Under the pieces are notes generated by a model. It saw only the letters and a program-made list of their open reading frames with translations, ran no database searches and was not told the origin of the DNA. From an uncultured Caulobacterales bacterium (lineage in GTDB: Bacteria > Pseudomonadota > Alphaproteobacteria > Caulobacterales > Caulobacteraceae), in the NCBI GenBank assembly GCA_903837135.1, contig CAILTK010000095.1, forward strand, positions 1 through 64,000: a stretch of DNA of 64,000 bases, written 5' to 3'. The first letter of the stretch is position 1. Each line of letters begins with the position of its first letter. This document shows positions 41,471 through 49,750 of this stretch, piece by piece. The position numbers and the translations under genes were made by a program.

Positions 41471-42394
41471 TCAGTCCTCGAACGCGTCCACCAGGATGCG
41501 CTCGCCGCGGAGAAAGGCGTCGGCCACGTGCTGCAACGGCGTGACGTCGAAATCGTCGGCCCCCGTCGCGATCAGATGGGCGAAGCGATCGTAAAGCCCG
41601 CGGTATTCGCCCTCGGGCGGCAGGTCCTGCGCCGCGCCGTCGATCGACAGCGCGCCGCCGCCCTTCGAGAGCAGGAGGGTCCCGTCGTCGGTCTCCATGC
41701 GGATATCCCAGCTCTGCGGCCCGGTCTGGCGCCAGTCGAAATCGGCGACGATCTCGGTTCCGGCGAAGTCCGTGAAGGCGAGCTCGGCCGCGATCGGCGC
41801 CGCGCGATTCATTGGGAAGGAAAGGCGGGCGGCGGTGAGGAAGAAGGGGCGCGGCAGCACCGCGGTCGCGATCGACAGCGCATTGATCCCGGGGTCGAAC
41901 ACGCCGAGACCGCCCGCCTCCCAGATCCAAGCCTGCCCCGGATGCCAGTGGCGAACGTCCTCGCGCCACTCGATCTCCACCCGCCGCACCCGGCGACCGG
42001 CGAGCCAGGCGCGCGCCGGTTCGACCCCCGCGGCGAAGCGGGAGTGCCAGCTCGCGAACAGGCGCACGCCCCGCTCGCGGGCGATCTGGGCCAGGATCGA
42101 CAGCTCGCTCAGCGTGGCGCCCGGCGGCTTCTCCAGGAAGACGTGCTTGCCGGCCTCCAGGGCGGCTCGTGCGGCGGAAAAGCGCGCCTGCGGGGGCTGG
42201 CACAGCGCGACCGCCTGGATCTCGGGATGGGCCGCCAGCATCGCCTCGATGGTCAGATAGCCTGGCCTGTGCTCGAGGCGCGTGTGCGGACTGGCGACCG
42301 CGACGAGGTCGAACGCCGGAGACGCCTCGATCACCGGGAGGTGCTGATCGCGGGCGATCTTGCCAAGACCCACCAGACCGATACGCACGACCAT
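41471..42394 (-). CDS. L-arabinose/D-galactose 1-dehydrogenase (Gfo/Idh/MocA)
   Basis: The 307-residue protein has a Rossmann start (VRIGLVGLGKIARDQHLPVI), the family EKP motif in GKHVFLEKPPGATLSEL, and the catalytic-domain block WREDVRHWHPGQAWIWEAGG followed by LGVFDPGINALSI. GKIARDQHLP and HPGQ-WIWE-GGLGVFDPGIN recall Azospirillum L-arabinose 1-dehydrogenase and D-galactose dehydrogenases. It would oxidise aldose to aldonolactone, supplying after lactone opening the substrate of the convergent dehydratase. GTG or a nearby start is possible; ATG42394 fits the fold start. Confidence 0.9.
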   Translation of the reverse strand: MVVRIGLVGLGKIARDQHLPVIEASPAFDLVAVASPHTRLEHRPGYLTIEAMLAAHPEIQAVALCQPPQARFSAARAALEAGKHVFLEKPPGATLSELSILAQIARERGVRLFASWHSRFAAGVEPARAWLAGRRVRRVEIEWREDVRHWHPGQAWIWEAGGLGVFDPGINALSIATAVLPRPFFLTAARLSFPMNRAAPIAAELAFTDFAGTEIVADFDWRQTGPQSWDIRMETDDGTLLLSKGGGALSIDGAAQDLPPEGEYRGLYDRFAHLIATGADDFDVTPLQHVADAFLRGERILVDAFED

Positions 42395-42617
42395 CAGCGC
42401 ACCGTGGCCGGCGAGGCGACGGGGGCGGAACGGAACGCCGGAGCGCGCGCGCCGGCGCCGTTCCCAGCTCCGTCTTCCGACGCACCGGCTGGGCTCAAGC
42501 CTCCGATCACGCGCCGAACACTCCAGTTACTCGGGGAGTATCGACCTACCGACCCCACCGGGACGGCGCAAGGCGGATCCGACCGATCGCCGTGAAGCGC
42601 CACGCGCCGGCGGCCGG

Positions 42618-43133
42618 TCAGACGCCCTTGGCCGACTTCGCGGCCTTCGCCGTCCGCGCCGCTTCGACGTCGCCGATGCGCTTGGCCGTGACCAGACGAA
42701 GCCCCTCGACCACCCGCCGCCGCCGCGCCGGCAGCATGTCGGGGCCCCCATTCCGCAGCAGGCGCAGGACCATGATGTGCACTTCGACGGTCTGGCGGTC
42801 CCAGACGCCCCGTTCGGCGCTGAGGTCGACCATGTCGCAGAGCGCGTAGGCCGCCTTGTCGATCAGGCTGCCGTTGAGGCAGGCGGAGGCGTCTATGATG
42901 TTGGACGCCAAGGCGTAGAGGGCTTCATAGTCGCCCTCCGAACCGTCCGGGCTCGACTCGCCGAAGCGGACCTCCATCTCGGCGAGAATCGCATCGATCG
43001 CATCCACGAGCGTCTGCCGGATGCCTTCGACCGCGGCGTCGGCGCGCGCGATCGCCTCCTTGGCGGTGATGCCGCCGCGGCCGATGGCGCTGGAAAGCCG
43101 GCTCTTGATCCGGATGATCCTCGCGTCGCTCAT
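42618..43133 (-). CDS. Helical protein of unknown function coupled to a receiver protein
   Basis: The 171-residue protein starting MSDARIIRIKSRLSSAIGRG is predicted mostly helical, with an acidic central region (AILAEMEVRFGESSPDGSEG) and a basic lysine-rich tail (TAKAAKSAKGV). No enzymatic motif was recognised. Its ATG overlaps the upstream receiver gene's stop (ATGA), so the two are probably partners in one signalling step. Relatives in Caulobacterales sit near chemotaxis-like or motility regulators as far as I can judge, but I cannot name a family with confidence. Confidence 0.78.
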   Translation of the reverse strand: MSDARIIRIKSRLSSAIGRGGITAKEAIARADAAVEGIRQTLVDAIDAILAEMEVRFGESSPDGSEGDYEALYALASNIIDASACLNGSLIDKAAYALCDMVDLSAERGVWDRQTVEVHIMVLRLLRNGGPDMLPARRRRVVEGLRLVTAKRIGDVEAARTAKAAKSAKGV

Positions 43134-43735
43134 ATGGCGACCTTGGCCGGCTTCATGAACGAATTGATCTCGTCCTGGCTCAAGTTGGGTTCGGTCGCCT
43201 CTCCAAGAGCGGCGGACACATCTTCCTTGCGCCGTCCGCGAACGCCGCCGGGCGGTCCCAGCCGCTTGAACCGGCGATCCGGACCGACATAGGCCTCGCA
43301 TTCCACGAACGGGCGGTCCTCGCGGCCGACCCAGAAGATTCGCTCGAGCAGCACCTTCGGCGTGAAGGGCTTGGTGATGATGAAGTGAGCGCCGCAGTCG
43401 CGTGCGAGCAGGATTTGCGAGAGCCGCGTGTGGCCGGTGCAGATCAGGGCCGGCGCAAACCGGTTGGGGTCGCCGCCCTCCCGTCGAAGCCATCGCAGAA
43501 GGTCGTACCCGTTCTCTTCGGGCATTTCGGCGTCGGTGACGATCAGATCGAGCGTGGTCTTGCGGACCACTTCGCGCGCTTCGCGGGCCGACAGGGCCTT
43601 GGTTATGTTCCGCACGCCAAAGCCGGACAAGGCCGAATACATGATGTCGAGCGATTGCGGATTGTCGTCGACGATCAGAATATTGACCCGTTCGAGGTCG
43701 ATGCGGTCGCTAGAGAGTATCTGCCGTCCGGCCAT
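43130..43735 (-). CDS. Stand-alone receiver protein with a FliM-like C-terminal tail
   Basis: The 201-residue protein has a receiver domain (about 15-140) with VDDN at 22-25, phosphoacceptor Asp68 in LIVTDAEMPEENG and Lys in FIITKPF. There is no DNA-binding domain. A linker with YVGPDRRFKRLGPPGGVRGR is followed by a tail containing LSQDEINSFM at 185-194. That tail resembles the LSQ-x-EIDALL peptide at the FliM N-terminus (and CheZ C-terminus) that docks CheY. It may therefore bind another receiver or itself. It is coupled by a four-base overlap to the helical protein downstream. Confidence 0.9.
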   Translation of the reverse strand: MAGRQILSSDRIDLERVNILIVDDNPQSLDIMYSALSGFGVRNITKALSAREAREVVRKTTLDLIVTDAEMPEENGYDLLRWLRREGGDPNRFAPALICTGHTRLSQILLARDCGAHFIITKPFTPKVLLERIFWVGREDRPFVECEAYVGPDRRFKRLGPPGGVRGRRKEDVSAALGEATEPNLSQDEINSFMKPAKVAI

Positions 43736-43884
43736 GGTACATTCTCACCGGAACTCTGTGACTGGAGCGGGAAGATCATCGCCGCGGCGGCCAGGGCGGG
43801 GCCGGACGATCGAGACCGGCCGGACCGCCCTCGACGGCGCGATCGAGCCCGCCTCGAGCCAGGGGAGGGGCGCTGCAGCCATGC

Positions 43885-44148
43885 TCAGAATTCTTCCCAG
43901 CTTTCGCTTCCGGCGCTGACCTTGAAGCGGAAGACCGGCCGGGCCCGCTCCTGGGTCTCGCCCTTCAGCGAAGGGGCGACCCAGCCGCAGATGGCGAAGA
44001 CAGCCGCCGCGACGATGAGGGCAAGCGCGGCCAGGTCGACATGACTGGCGTTGAGCGTCCGAAGCTGACAGGTCGCCACGCCGACCACGAAGACGCCGGA
44101 CACGGCGATCGCGGTGAGCCGTTTGCCGATGAGGAAGACGCTTTTCAT
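43885..44148 (-). CDS. Small two-helix membrane protein of unknown function
   Basis: The 87-residue frame starts MKSVFLIGKRLTAIAVSGVF. Two hydrophobic segments (near 9-28 and 38-58) are followed by a charged cytoplasmic-type tail ending SAGSESWEEF. An upstream in-frame ATG at 44256 would add a cysteine-rich leader with no hydrophobic character. No family was recognised. It lies 149 bases upstream of the receiver gene on the same strand. It is short, so expression is not certain. Confidence 0.5.
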   Translation of the reverse strand: MKSVFLIGKRLTAIAVSGVFVVGVATCQLRTLNASHVDLAALALIVAAAVFAICGWVAPSLKGETQERARPVFRFKVSAGSESWEEF

Positions 44149-44758
44149 CTTTGTCGTCCGGATTGCAGGCAGTGGAAATCGCTGCGAGTCTTGGGCGGAA
44201 CACTCAGTAATTGCATGATGTATAAGTTCATTGCCGCAGCGATACAGACCACACATACGTATCCACTCTAGTTAACACCGGCTGAAACGGCATGTATCTA
44301 GGTGTTCGTACGTATTTCTGGCTCTTGAATTTTGCTGTGCTCCACCCTTGCGCCGTCCTGGTCAGTCGGACACGTCCATCTGGACCATCACAACACGTCC
44401 GCATCATGCGCATGAGCGCGAGGACGGTAAATTTACTACCCAGAGTGGGCGCTGGTCTGCGTCCGCCGCTACTGAAGTCAGGGACGCCCTTGTGATCGCC
44501 GGCGTCGCCTAGACGATCCTGAGATCGACAATATTGATAAGCTTAACCGCAACTTAGCCGTTTCGAAGGTATACGAAAATCCATTATTATTCAGGATAAT
44601 ACTCTTTCCACGATAATATTCAGACATTCCGACATAGTCGGCGAACAGCAAGGATGAGGGTTCCCGCCCTACGTATTTACCCGTATAGGCATTTGCACCG
44701 GATACGTGTGAATACGCCCGGCGCAGAATCCATGCGGTTGGAGGGCCAGGGGTTCGAC
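44149..44758. promoter_or_regulatory. Long AT-rich intergenic region upstream of fixL
   Basis: This 610-base stretch is unusually AT-rich for the window, especially 44525-44645. TACGTA-type dyads occur at 44255-44262 (ATACGTAT), 44308-44315 (GTACGTAT) and 44669-44676 (CTACGTAT), with a related ATACGTGT at 44702-44709. These resemble the FixJ recognition sequence GTAMGTAG as I remember it. No convincing coding frame was seen, apart from a possible 35-residue extension of fixL from ATG44654. Confidence 0.45.
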
Positions 44759-46231
44759 ATGGTCATTGACGCGGCAGTGACCTTCATCGCCGGACTCCAG
44801 CGGCGGCGGCGGGTGGCGCGCGTCACCGCCTGGACCCTCGTGGCGATCACCCTGATCGCCCCGTCCCTCGCGCCGAGCCTGCTTGGCCACAGTATCTACC
44901 TGCTCGGGGTCGTCGCCGTGGTGGCGGCGGCCGGCCTGACCGACTTCGCCACCTCGGTGATCGCCGCGGCCGTCGCCCTGCTTGCGGCCCTGGCCATGGA
45001 GCTGCGGCTGCGGTCGCCGCCCATGGACATCGGCGTCCGGGCGACCCTGTTCGTCGCCATGACCCTGCTGACCGCCATGGGGGCCGAGGCCTTCCGGCGG
45101 TTCCAAGGCGACGCGACGCGGGTGCTGGCGGAACTGCGGACGAGCGAGGCGCTGACGCGAACCATCCTGGAGACCGGGCCCGACGCCATGCTCGTCATCG
45201 ACGTTCATGGCCGCGTGTCACGCTTCAGCCCGGCGGGCGAGGCCCTGTTCGGCTGGTCGGCCGAAGAGGTGATCGGTCGGAATGTCAGCATGCTGATGCC
45301 GGCGCCGTATCATAGCGAGCACGACGGCTATATCTCACGCTACCTGAGGACGGGGGAGCGACGGATCATCGGCCAAAGCCGCGAGGTCACAGGCCGGAAG
45401 CGGGACGGGACCGAGTTCCCGATGATGCTGCATGTGGGCGAGGTGCGGGTCGGAGACGATCGCTACTTCACCGGGTTCCTCCACGATCTGACCGAGCTGC
45501 ACGCCGCCAACCAGCGGACACAGGATCTCAGGGCCCAGTTGGCCCACATCTGGAGCATGACCTCCCTCGGGGAGATGGCGGCGGTGCTGGCGCACGAGCT
45601 GAACCAGCCGCTCGCCGCCATCACCAACTACCTGCGCGGCGCCCGCAACGTCACCGCGCGCCTCGAACTCGAGAACGACGACCTGCTGGAGGCGCTGGAC
45701 AAGGCCGGCGACCAGGCCATCCGGGCCGGGGAGATCATCCGGCGGATGCGTAACATGGTCACACGAAACGCCGCCGATCCGACGCCGGAGAGCCTTTCCG
45801 ATCTGATCCGCGAGATCGATTTCATGTCCAACCTGATCGCCCGCGAGGGCGGCGCGACCCTGCGTTATGACCTCGCCGAGGGCCCGGACGAGGTCCTGGC
45901 CGACCGGATACAGGTCCAGCAGGTGACCACGAATCTGGTTCGAAACGCTGTCGAAGCCATGCGCCATATGGGTTCCAGGCTTCTGGTCGTCTCGACCGTG
46001 CGCAAGGGGCCGTGGTGGATCGTCCGCGTGGAGGACAGCGGTCCGGGCATTCCCCCCGGCGCCGCCGAGCGCCTGTTCGAGCCCCTTCTGAGCGAGAAGG
46101 TCCAGGGCATGGGCCTTGGACTCTCCATCTCCCGCGCAATCATAGAAGGTCATTCCGGATCAATCTGGGTAGAAGACTCTCTCTTGGGTGGCGCCGCTTT
46201 CTGCTTTAAGCTTCCGGCTGCATCGTTCTGA
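44759..46231 (+). CDS. fixL: Oxygen-sensing heme-PAS histidine kinase FixL
   Basis: From ATG44759 (AGGGG upstream) the protein is 490 residues. Transmembrane helices lie near 22-42, 45-80 and 95-110. The PAS domain (about 130-245) has PYHSEHDGYISRYLRTGERR with the proximal heme His188, and IIGQSREVTGRKRDG with distal-side Arg208, both as in rhizobial FixL. HisKA follows (SLGEMAAVLAHELNQPLAAI, His279). HATPase boxes are TNLVRNAVEAMRHMG, VEDSGPGIPPGAAERLFEPL and GMGLGLSISRAIIEGHSGSI. Oxygen binding to heme should switch the kinase off. fixJ follows 21 bases on. An in-frame ATG at 44654 would give a longer N-terminus. Confidence 0.93.
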   Translation: MVIDAAVTFIAGLQRRRRVARVTAWTLVAITLIAPSLAPSLLGHSIYLLGVVAVVAAAGLTDFATSVIAAAVALLAALAMELRLRSPPMDIGVRATLFVAMTLLTAMGAEAFRRFQGDATRVLAELRTSEALTRTILETGPDAMLVIDVHGRVSRFSPAGEALFGWSAEEVIGRNVSMLMPAPYHSEHDGYISRYLRTGERRIIGQSREVTGRKRDGTEFPMMLHVGEVRVGDDRYFTGFLHDLTELHAANQRTQDLRAQLAHIWSMTSLGEMAAVLAHELNQPLAAITNYLRGARNVTARLELENDDLLEALDKAGDQAIRAGEIIRRMRNMVTRNAADPTPESLSDLIREIDFMSNLIAREGGATLRYDLAEGPDEVLADRIQVQQVTTNLVRNAVEAMRHMGSRLLVVSTVRKGPWWIVRVEDSGPGIPPGAAERLFEPLLSEKVQGMGLGLSISRAIIEGHSGSIWVEDSLLGGAAFCFKLPAASF

Positions 46232-46252
46232 TGCGCCAGAGGGCCACACAGC

Positions 46253-46858
46253 ATGCACCAGACCATCTTCGTCATCGATGACGATGATGCAGCAAGGGAC
46301 TCACTGATCTACCTCCTGCGGACGGAGGGCCTGACCAGCCGGTCGTTCGCTTCGGCGCAATCGTTTCTCGACCAGCTCCACAAGGATCAGCACGGGTGCA
46401 TCGTCACCGACGTGCGCATGCCCGGGATGGACGGCATCGCCCTCGTGCAGGCGCTGAGCGAGATCGGCTGCGTCATGCCGATCATCGTCATCACCGGCCA
46501 CGCCGACGTACCGCTGGCTGTGGAGGCCATGAAGGCGGGCGTCGCCGATTTCATCGAGAAGCCGTTCGAAAGCGACACCATCCTGCGCGCGGTCCGCTCG
46601 GCGCTTGAAGTCGCCACTTCGCGGGACGCCGTCGAAACCCGACGCATCGCCATAGACCGCCGGCATGCGACGCTGACGGATCGGGAGCGGCAGGTGCTGA
46701 ACAAGGTCGTGGACGGCCTCTCCAACAAGGAGATCGCCCAGGAGCTCGGGATCAGTTTCCGCACCGTGGAGATCTACCGCGCGAACGTCATGTCGAAGAT
46801 GCAGGCCGACAGCCTGTCTGAACTGGTCCGGATGGCGATGCTGGCGGTGGCCGCCTGA
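46253..46858 (+). CDS. fixJ: FixJ-family response regulator
   Basis: The 201-residue protein has an N-terminal receiver (VIDDDDAARDSLIYLLRTEG; phosphoacceptor Asp53 in CIVTDVRMPGMDG; Lys in FIEKPFE). A LuxR-type helix-turn-helix follows (LTDRERQVLNKVVDGLSNKE, IAQELGISFRTVEIYRANVM). Together with FixL it forms the microaerobic two-component system, which usually activates fixK and high-affinity oxidase genes. No fixK or fixT lies in the window, so its targets are elsewhere or upstream of the window edge. A tandem repeat lies 32 bases after its stop. Confidence 0.95.
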   Translation: MHQTIFVIDDDDAARDSLIYLLRTEGLTSRSFASAQSFLDQLHKDQHGCIVTDVRMPGMDGIALVQALSEIGCVMPIIVITGHADVPLAVEAMKAGVADFIEKPFESDTILRAVRSALEVATSRDAVETRRIAIDRRHATLTDRERQVLNKVVDGLSNKEIAQELGISFRTVEIYRANVMSKMQADSLSELVRMAMLAVAA

Positions 46859-46890
46859 ACCGGAGGCGGCGAGCGTCCATGGGCCGATGA

Positions 46891-46981
46891 CGGGCCTGAA
46901 ACTCGGGGCCTGAAACTCGGGGCCCGAAACTCGGGGCCTGAACACGGGGCCTGAACACGGGGCCTGAACACGGGGCCTGAA
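46891..46981. repeat. Short tandem repeat array, about 6.7 units of 13-14 bases
   Basis: Three 14-base units of the form GGGGCCTGAAACTC (first starts CGGG, third has CCGAA) are followed by three 13-base units GGGGCCTGAACAC and a partial unit. Two subtypes in blocks indicate expansion by slippage from two founder units. It fills most of the fixJ to kinase-gene spacer. Confidence 0.9.
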
Positions 46982-47055
46982 ACATCGTCGCACCCCGCCG
47001 CGTTCGATATCGCGGCCGCGAAGCCATCGGCTAGATTGCGCGCAGGGGGGGGCGG

Positions 47056-48675
47056 ATGCGGCGTCAGCTGGTTTTACTCGTGATCGCGGCGCTCCTGCCG
47101 CTGGCCCTGGTCAGTGTCGCCTTCGAGGTCGCGTCGACCGCCGGGGGGCGGGCCGCCATGCGTCGGGAGGCCCTTGACGACGCCCATGCGGCCGCGACCC
47201 TGGTCGGCCACGAACTCTCCGCCGACGTGCGCGAGGCGCAGATGATCGCGCAATCGCCGGCGTTCGATTCCGGGCTGGACGCTCGACGGTTCGCGCCGCT
47301 GGCCCGGCGCCTGCTGGAGTTGGAGCCACGCTGGCATGTGATCAGCGTCAGCGACGCCAACGGCATGCGCGTGCTCGATCTGCCGGCGCCGATCGGGGGC
47401 CGCCAGAAAGGACCGGTGGTCGATCGGGCGAGCCAGCAGGCGGTCGTGGCCCGCCGCGAACCCGGGCTTGGACCGCTCGTGCTCGGCCCGGAGCGGCATG
47501 CGGCCTTCGCCGTGCGGGCGCCGGTGATCCGCGACGGGCAGGTCCGCAACGTGGTCTCCATCATCGTCCAGCCCTCCTCGCTGCGCGACCTGATCGTTCC
47601 CAGCGAGCTGCCGCCGGGCTGGATCGTCCGGCTGCTCGATGCGCGCGGCACGGTGGTCATCGCCACCGATCTCGCGCCGGGCGCGGCCCTGGGCGACGAT
47701 GAGCGCCGGTTGAACGCCGCCGCGAAGGACGGCGCCGTCTACGGCGAGCGCGTCGCCCGGGTCGGCCGCGCGCTGACCGCCTGGAGCGCGGCGCCGGGGA
47801 CTGACGGCTGGCGAGTGGACGTGATCGTCCCGCCGGCGGCCTATGACGCCCCTCTCATTCACGGACTGCAGTCGGTCGTGCTGGCGATGGTCGGCGCGCT
47901 GGCGCTCGCCGCCCTGTTCGCCTGGCTGCTGTGGCGCGAACTTCAGCTGGAGCGCCGGCGCGACGCCGCCGCCGTGGAAGGCCAGAGGCTCGAGGCGATG
48001 GGGCGGATGACCGGCGGCGTGGCCCATGACTTCAACAACCTCCTGACCCCGATCATCGGCGCCCTCGACCTGCTGCAGCGGCGCGTGGAGGACGATCCGG
48101 CGAGCCGGCGACTGGTCGACGCCGCCCAGCAGACCGCCGGGCGCGCCAGGACCCTCGTCGGCCGCCTGCTGGCCTTCGCCCGCAAGCAGACGCTCGAGAC
48201 CCGCGACATCGACGTCGGCGCCCTCCTCGCCAGCCTGGCGGACCTGCTGCAGCGATCGGTCGGGCCGGCGGTGGAGTTGCGGCTGCAGATCGCCGACGCC
48301 CTGCCCCTGGTCCATGGCGATCCCTCGCAACTCGAACTCGCCGTCCTCAACCTCGTGGTCAACGCCAACGACGCCATGCCGGACGGCGGCGTCCTCACCG
48401 TGCGCGTCGAGGCGGCGACGCTGGAGCGGGCGGCGGCCGATCTCGGCCGGGGCCGCTATGTGAAGATCGCCGTGGAGGACACGGGCATGGGCATGACGCC
48501 CGACGTCCTTCGCAAGGCGATCGAGCCGTTCTTCACCACCAAGGCGGCGGGCGCCGGCACCGGCCTGGGCCTGTCGATGGTGCACGGCCTGGCGGCCCAG
48601 TCGGGCGGGGCCCTGCGCCTGTCGAGCCGGATCGGCAGGGGCCTCCTCGCCGAGATCTGGCTGCCGGCGGCCTGA
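47056..48675 (+). CDS. Membrane sensor histidine kinase
   Basis: The 539-residue protein has TM1 near 3-23 and a large periplasmic, Cache-like region of about 230 residues (ELEPRWHVISVSDANGMRVL near 94, VIRDGQVRNVVSIIVQPSSL near 157). TM2 lies near 275-295. The HisKA block is AMGRMTGGVAHDFNNLLTPI, with His about residue 326, typical of GGVAHDFNNLL kinases. HATPase boxes are LNLVVNANDAMPDGG, VEDTGMGMTPDVLRKAIEPF and GTGLGLSMVHGLAAQSGGAL. No receiver domain and no adjacent partner regulator are present. It is convergent with cyoD. Confidence 0.9.
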   Translation: MRRQLVLLVIAALLPLALVSVAFEVASTAGGRAAMRREALDDAHAAATLVGHELSADVREAQMIAQSPAFDSGLDARRFAPLARRLLELEPRWHVISVSDANGMRVLDLPAPIGGRQKGPVVDRASQQAVVARREPGLGPLVLGPERHAAFAVRAPVIRDGQVRNVVSIIVQPSSLRDLIVPSELPPGWIVRLLDARGTVVIATDLAPGAALGDDERRLNAAAKDGAVYGERVARVGRALTAWSAAPGTDGWRVDVIVPPAAYDAPLIHGLQSVVLAMVGALALAALFAWLLWRELQLERRRDAAAVEGQRLEAMGRMTGGVAHDFNNLLTPIIGALDLLQRRVEDDPASRRLVDAAQQTAGRARTLVGRLLAFARKQTLETRDIDVGALLASLADLLQRSVGPAVELRLQIADALPLVHGDPSQLELAVLNLVVNANDAMPDGGVLTVRVEAATLERAAADLGRGRYVKIAVEDTGMGMTPDVLRKAIEPFFTTKAAGAGTGLGLSMVHGLAAQSGGALRLSSRIGRGLLAEIWLPAA

Positions 48676-48677
48676 AC

Positions 48678-48698
48678 CGCCAGCCCGCGCGGGCGGCG
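48678..48698. terminator. Bidirectional hairpin between the kinase gene and cyoD
   Basis: CGCC-A-GCCCGC (48678-48688) pairs with GCGGGC-GGCG (48689-48698) except for the bulged A. It exactly fills the 23-base gap between two convergent stops. Confidence 0.55.
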
Positions 48699-49097
48699 CT
48701 ACCGCTGCATCCGCATCAGCTGATCCATGCCGGGCGTGTGGTGGCTGAGGTTGGCCATGATCCACAGCGAGCCCGCCATGATCAGGAACACGATCAGCAC
48801 GCCGAAGGCCAGGGCCAGCACGTTGTTGGTGTTGTCGGGCCCGGTGGTGATGTGCAGGAAGAACACCAGGTGCACGCCCATCTGGGCGATGGCCAGCACG
48901 ATCAGGGCGGTGGCCACGGCGGGCGCCCAGACCAGCGGGCTGTGGGCGAAATAGAACGACGCCGCCGTCAGCCCGACGGCCAGGGCAAGTCCCAGCAGAT
49001 AGCCGCGCAGACCCTGGGCGACGCCGCTGCCGTCGAGCTCCTCGTCGCCCGGCGCGAGATCGTGCACGCCGTGTTGGTCGGCCCCGTGCTCGCTCAT
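48699..49097 (-). CDS. cyoD: Cytochrome o ubiquinol oxidase subunit IV
   Basis: The 132-residue protein starting [20 protein letters not shown] has three hydrophobic helices. The second carries the subunit IV pattern IAQMGVHLVFFLHI near 78-92, and the third ends near LWIMANLSHH. It is a small membrane subunit that helps assemble the CuB site. It overlaps cyoC by four bases and is the last gene of cyoABCD. No heme O synthase gene (cyoE) follows; the next gene is convergent. Confidence 0.93.
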   Translation of the reverse strand: MSEHGADQHGVHDLAPGDEELDGSGVAQGLRGYLLGLALAVGLTAASFYFAHSPLVWAPAVATALIVLAIAQMGVHLVFFLHITTGPDNTNNVLALAFGVLIVFLIMAGSLWIMANLSHHTPGMDQLMRMQR

Positions 49098-49750
49098 GCG
49101 GCGCCTCCGATCAGATAGACGACGGTGAACAGCGCCACCCAGATGATGTCGAGCGCGTGCCAGAACAGGCTGAAGCACAGCATGCGGTTCAGCACGTCGC
49201 GCCGAAAGCCCTTGGCGAACACCTGGGCCATCATGGTCAAGAGCCAGAGTAGGCCGGCGGTGACGTGCAGGCCATGGCAACCGACCAGAGCGAAGAAGGC
49301 CGACAGGAAGGCGCTGCGCTGGGGTCCGTCGCCGCGGGCGATCAGCCCGGCGAACTCGTGCAGCTCGAGCCCCAGGAAGACGGCGCCGAACACGAAGGTC
49401 GTGGCCATGGCGGCGTAGAACTTCAGCTTCATGCGCGCGCCCACCGCCAGGATGGCGAGGCCGCAGGTGAAGCTCGAGGCCAGGAGGCAGGCGGTCTCGA
49501 GGGCCACCGTGTTGAGGTCGAAGATCTGGCGGCCGGTGGGACCGCCGGCGGTCTGCCCGGCCAGCACCGCATAGGCGGCGAAGAAGCCGGAGAACATGAC
49601 GATGTCGCTGAGCAGGAACAGCCAGAAGCCGTAGCCGACGACGATCCGGTTCGGCGCCGGGCCGCCCTCGCCCCGACCAGAGGCGGCTCCGCCGTGGCCC
49701 TGGCTGTGACCGATGCGGTGCGGATCACCTCCGGAGACCGCGGCGGTCAT
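49094..49750 (-). CDS. cyoC: Cytochrome o ubiquinol oxidase subunit III
   Basis: The 218-residue protein has a histidine-rich cytoplasmic start ([13 protein letters not shown]) and five hydrophobic helices. Family blocks are [20 protein letters not shown] near 42-61, [15 protein letters not shown] near 149 and [20 protein letters not shown] near 191. ATG49750 overlaps the cyoB stop by four bases. Subunit III lies beside the catalytic subunit in quinol oxidases. Confidence 0.95.
   Translation of the reverse strand: MTAAVSGGDPHRIGHSQGHGGAASGRGEGGPAPNRIVVGYGFWLFLLSDIVMFSGFFAAYAVLAGQTAGGPTGRQIFDLNTVALETACLLASSFTCGLAILAVGARMKLKFYAAMATTFVFGAVFLGLELHEFAGLIARGDGPQRSAFLSAFFALVGCHGLHVTAGLLWLLTMMAQVFAKGFRRDVLNRMLCFSLFWHALDIIWVALFTVVYLIGGAA

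Noticed and set aside
46891-46981. Possible CRISPR array
   Set aside because: Units are 13-14 bases with no spacers and no cas genes nearby; it is a simple tandem repeat.
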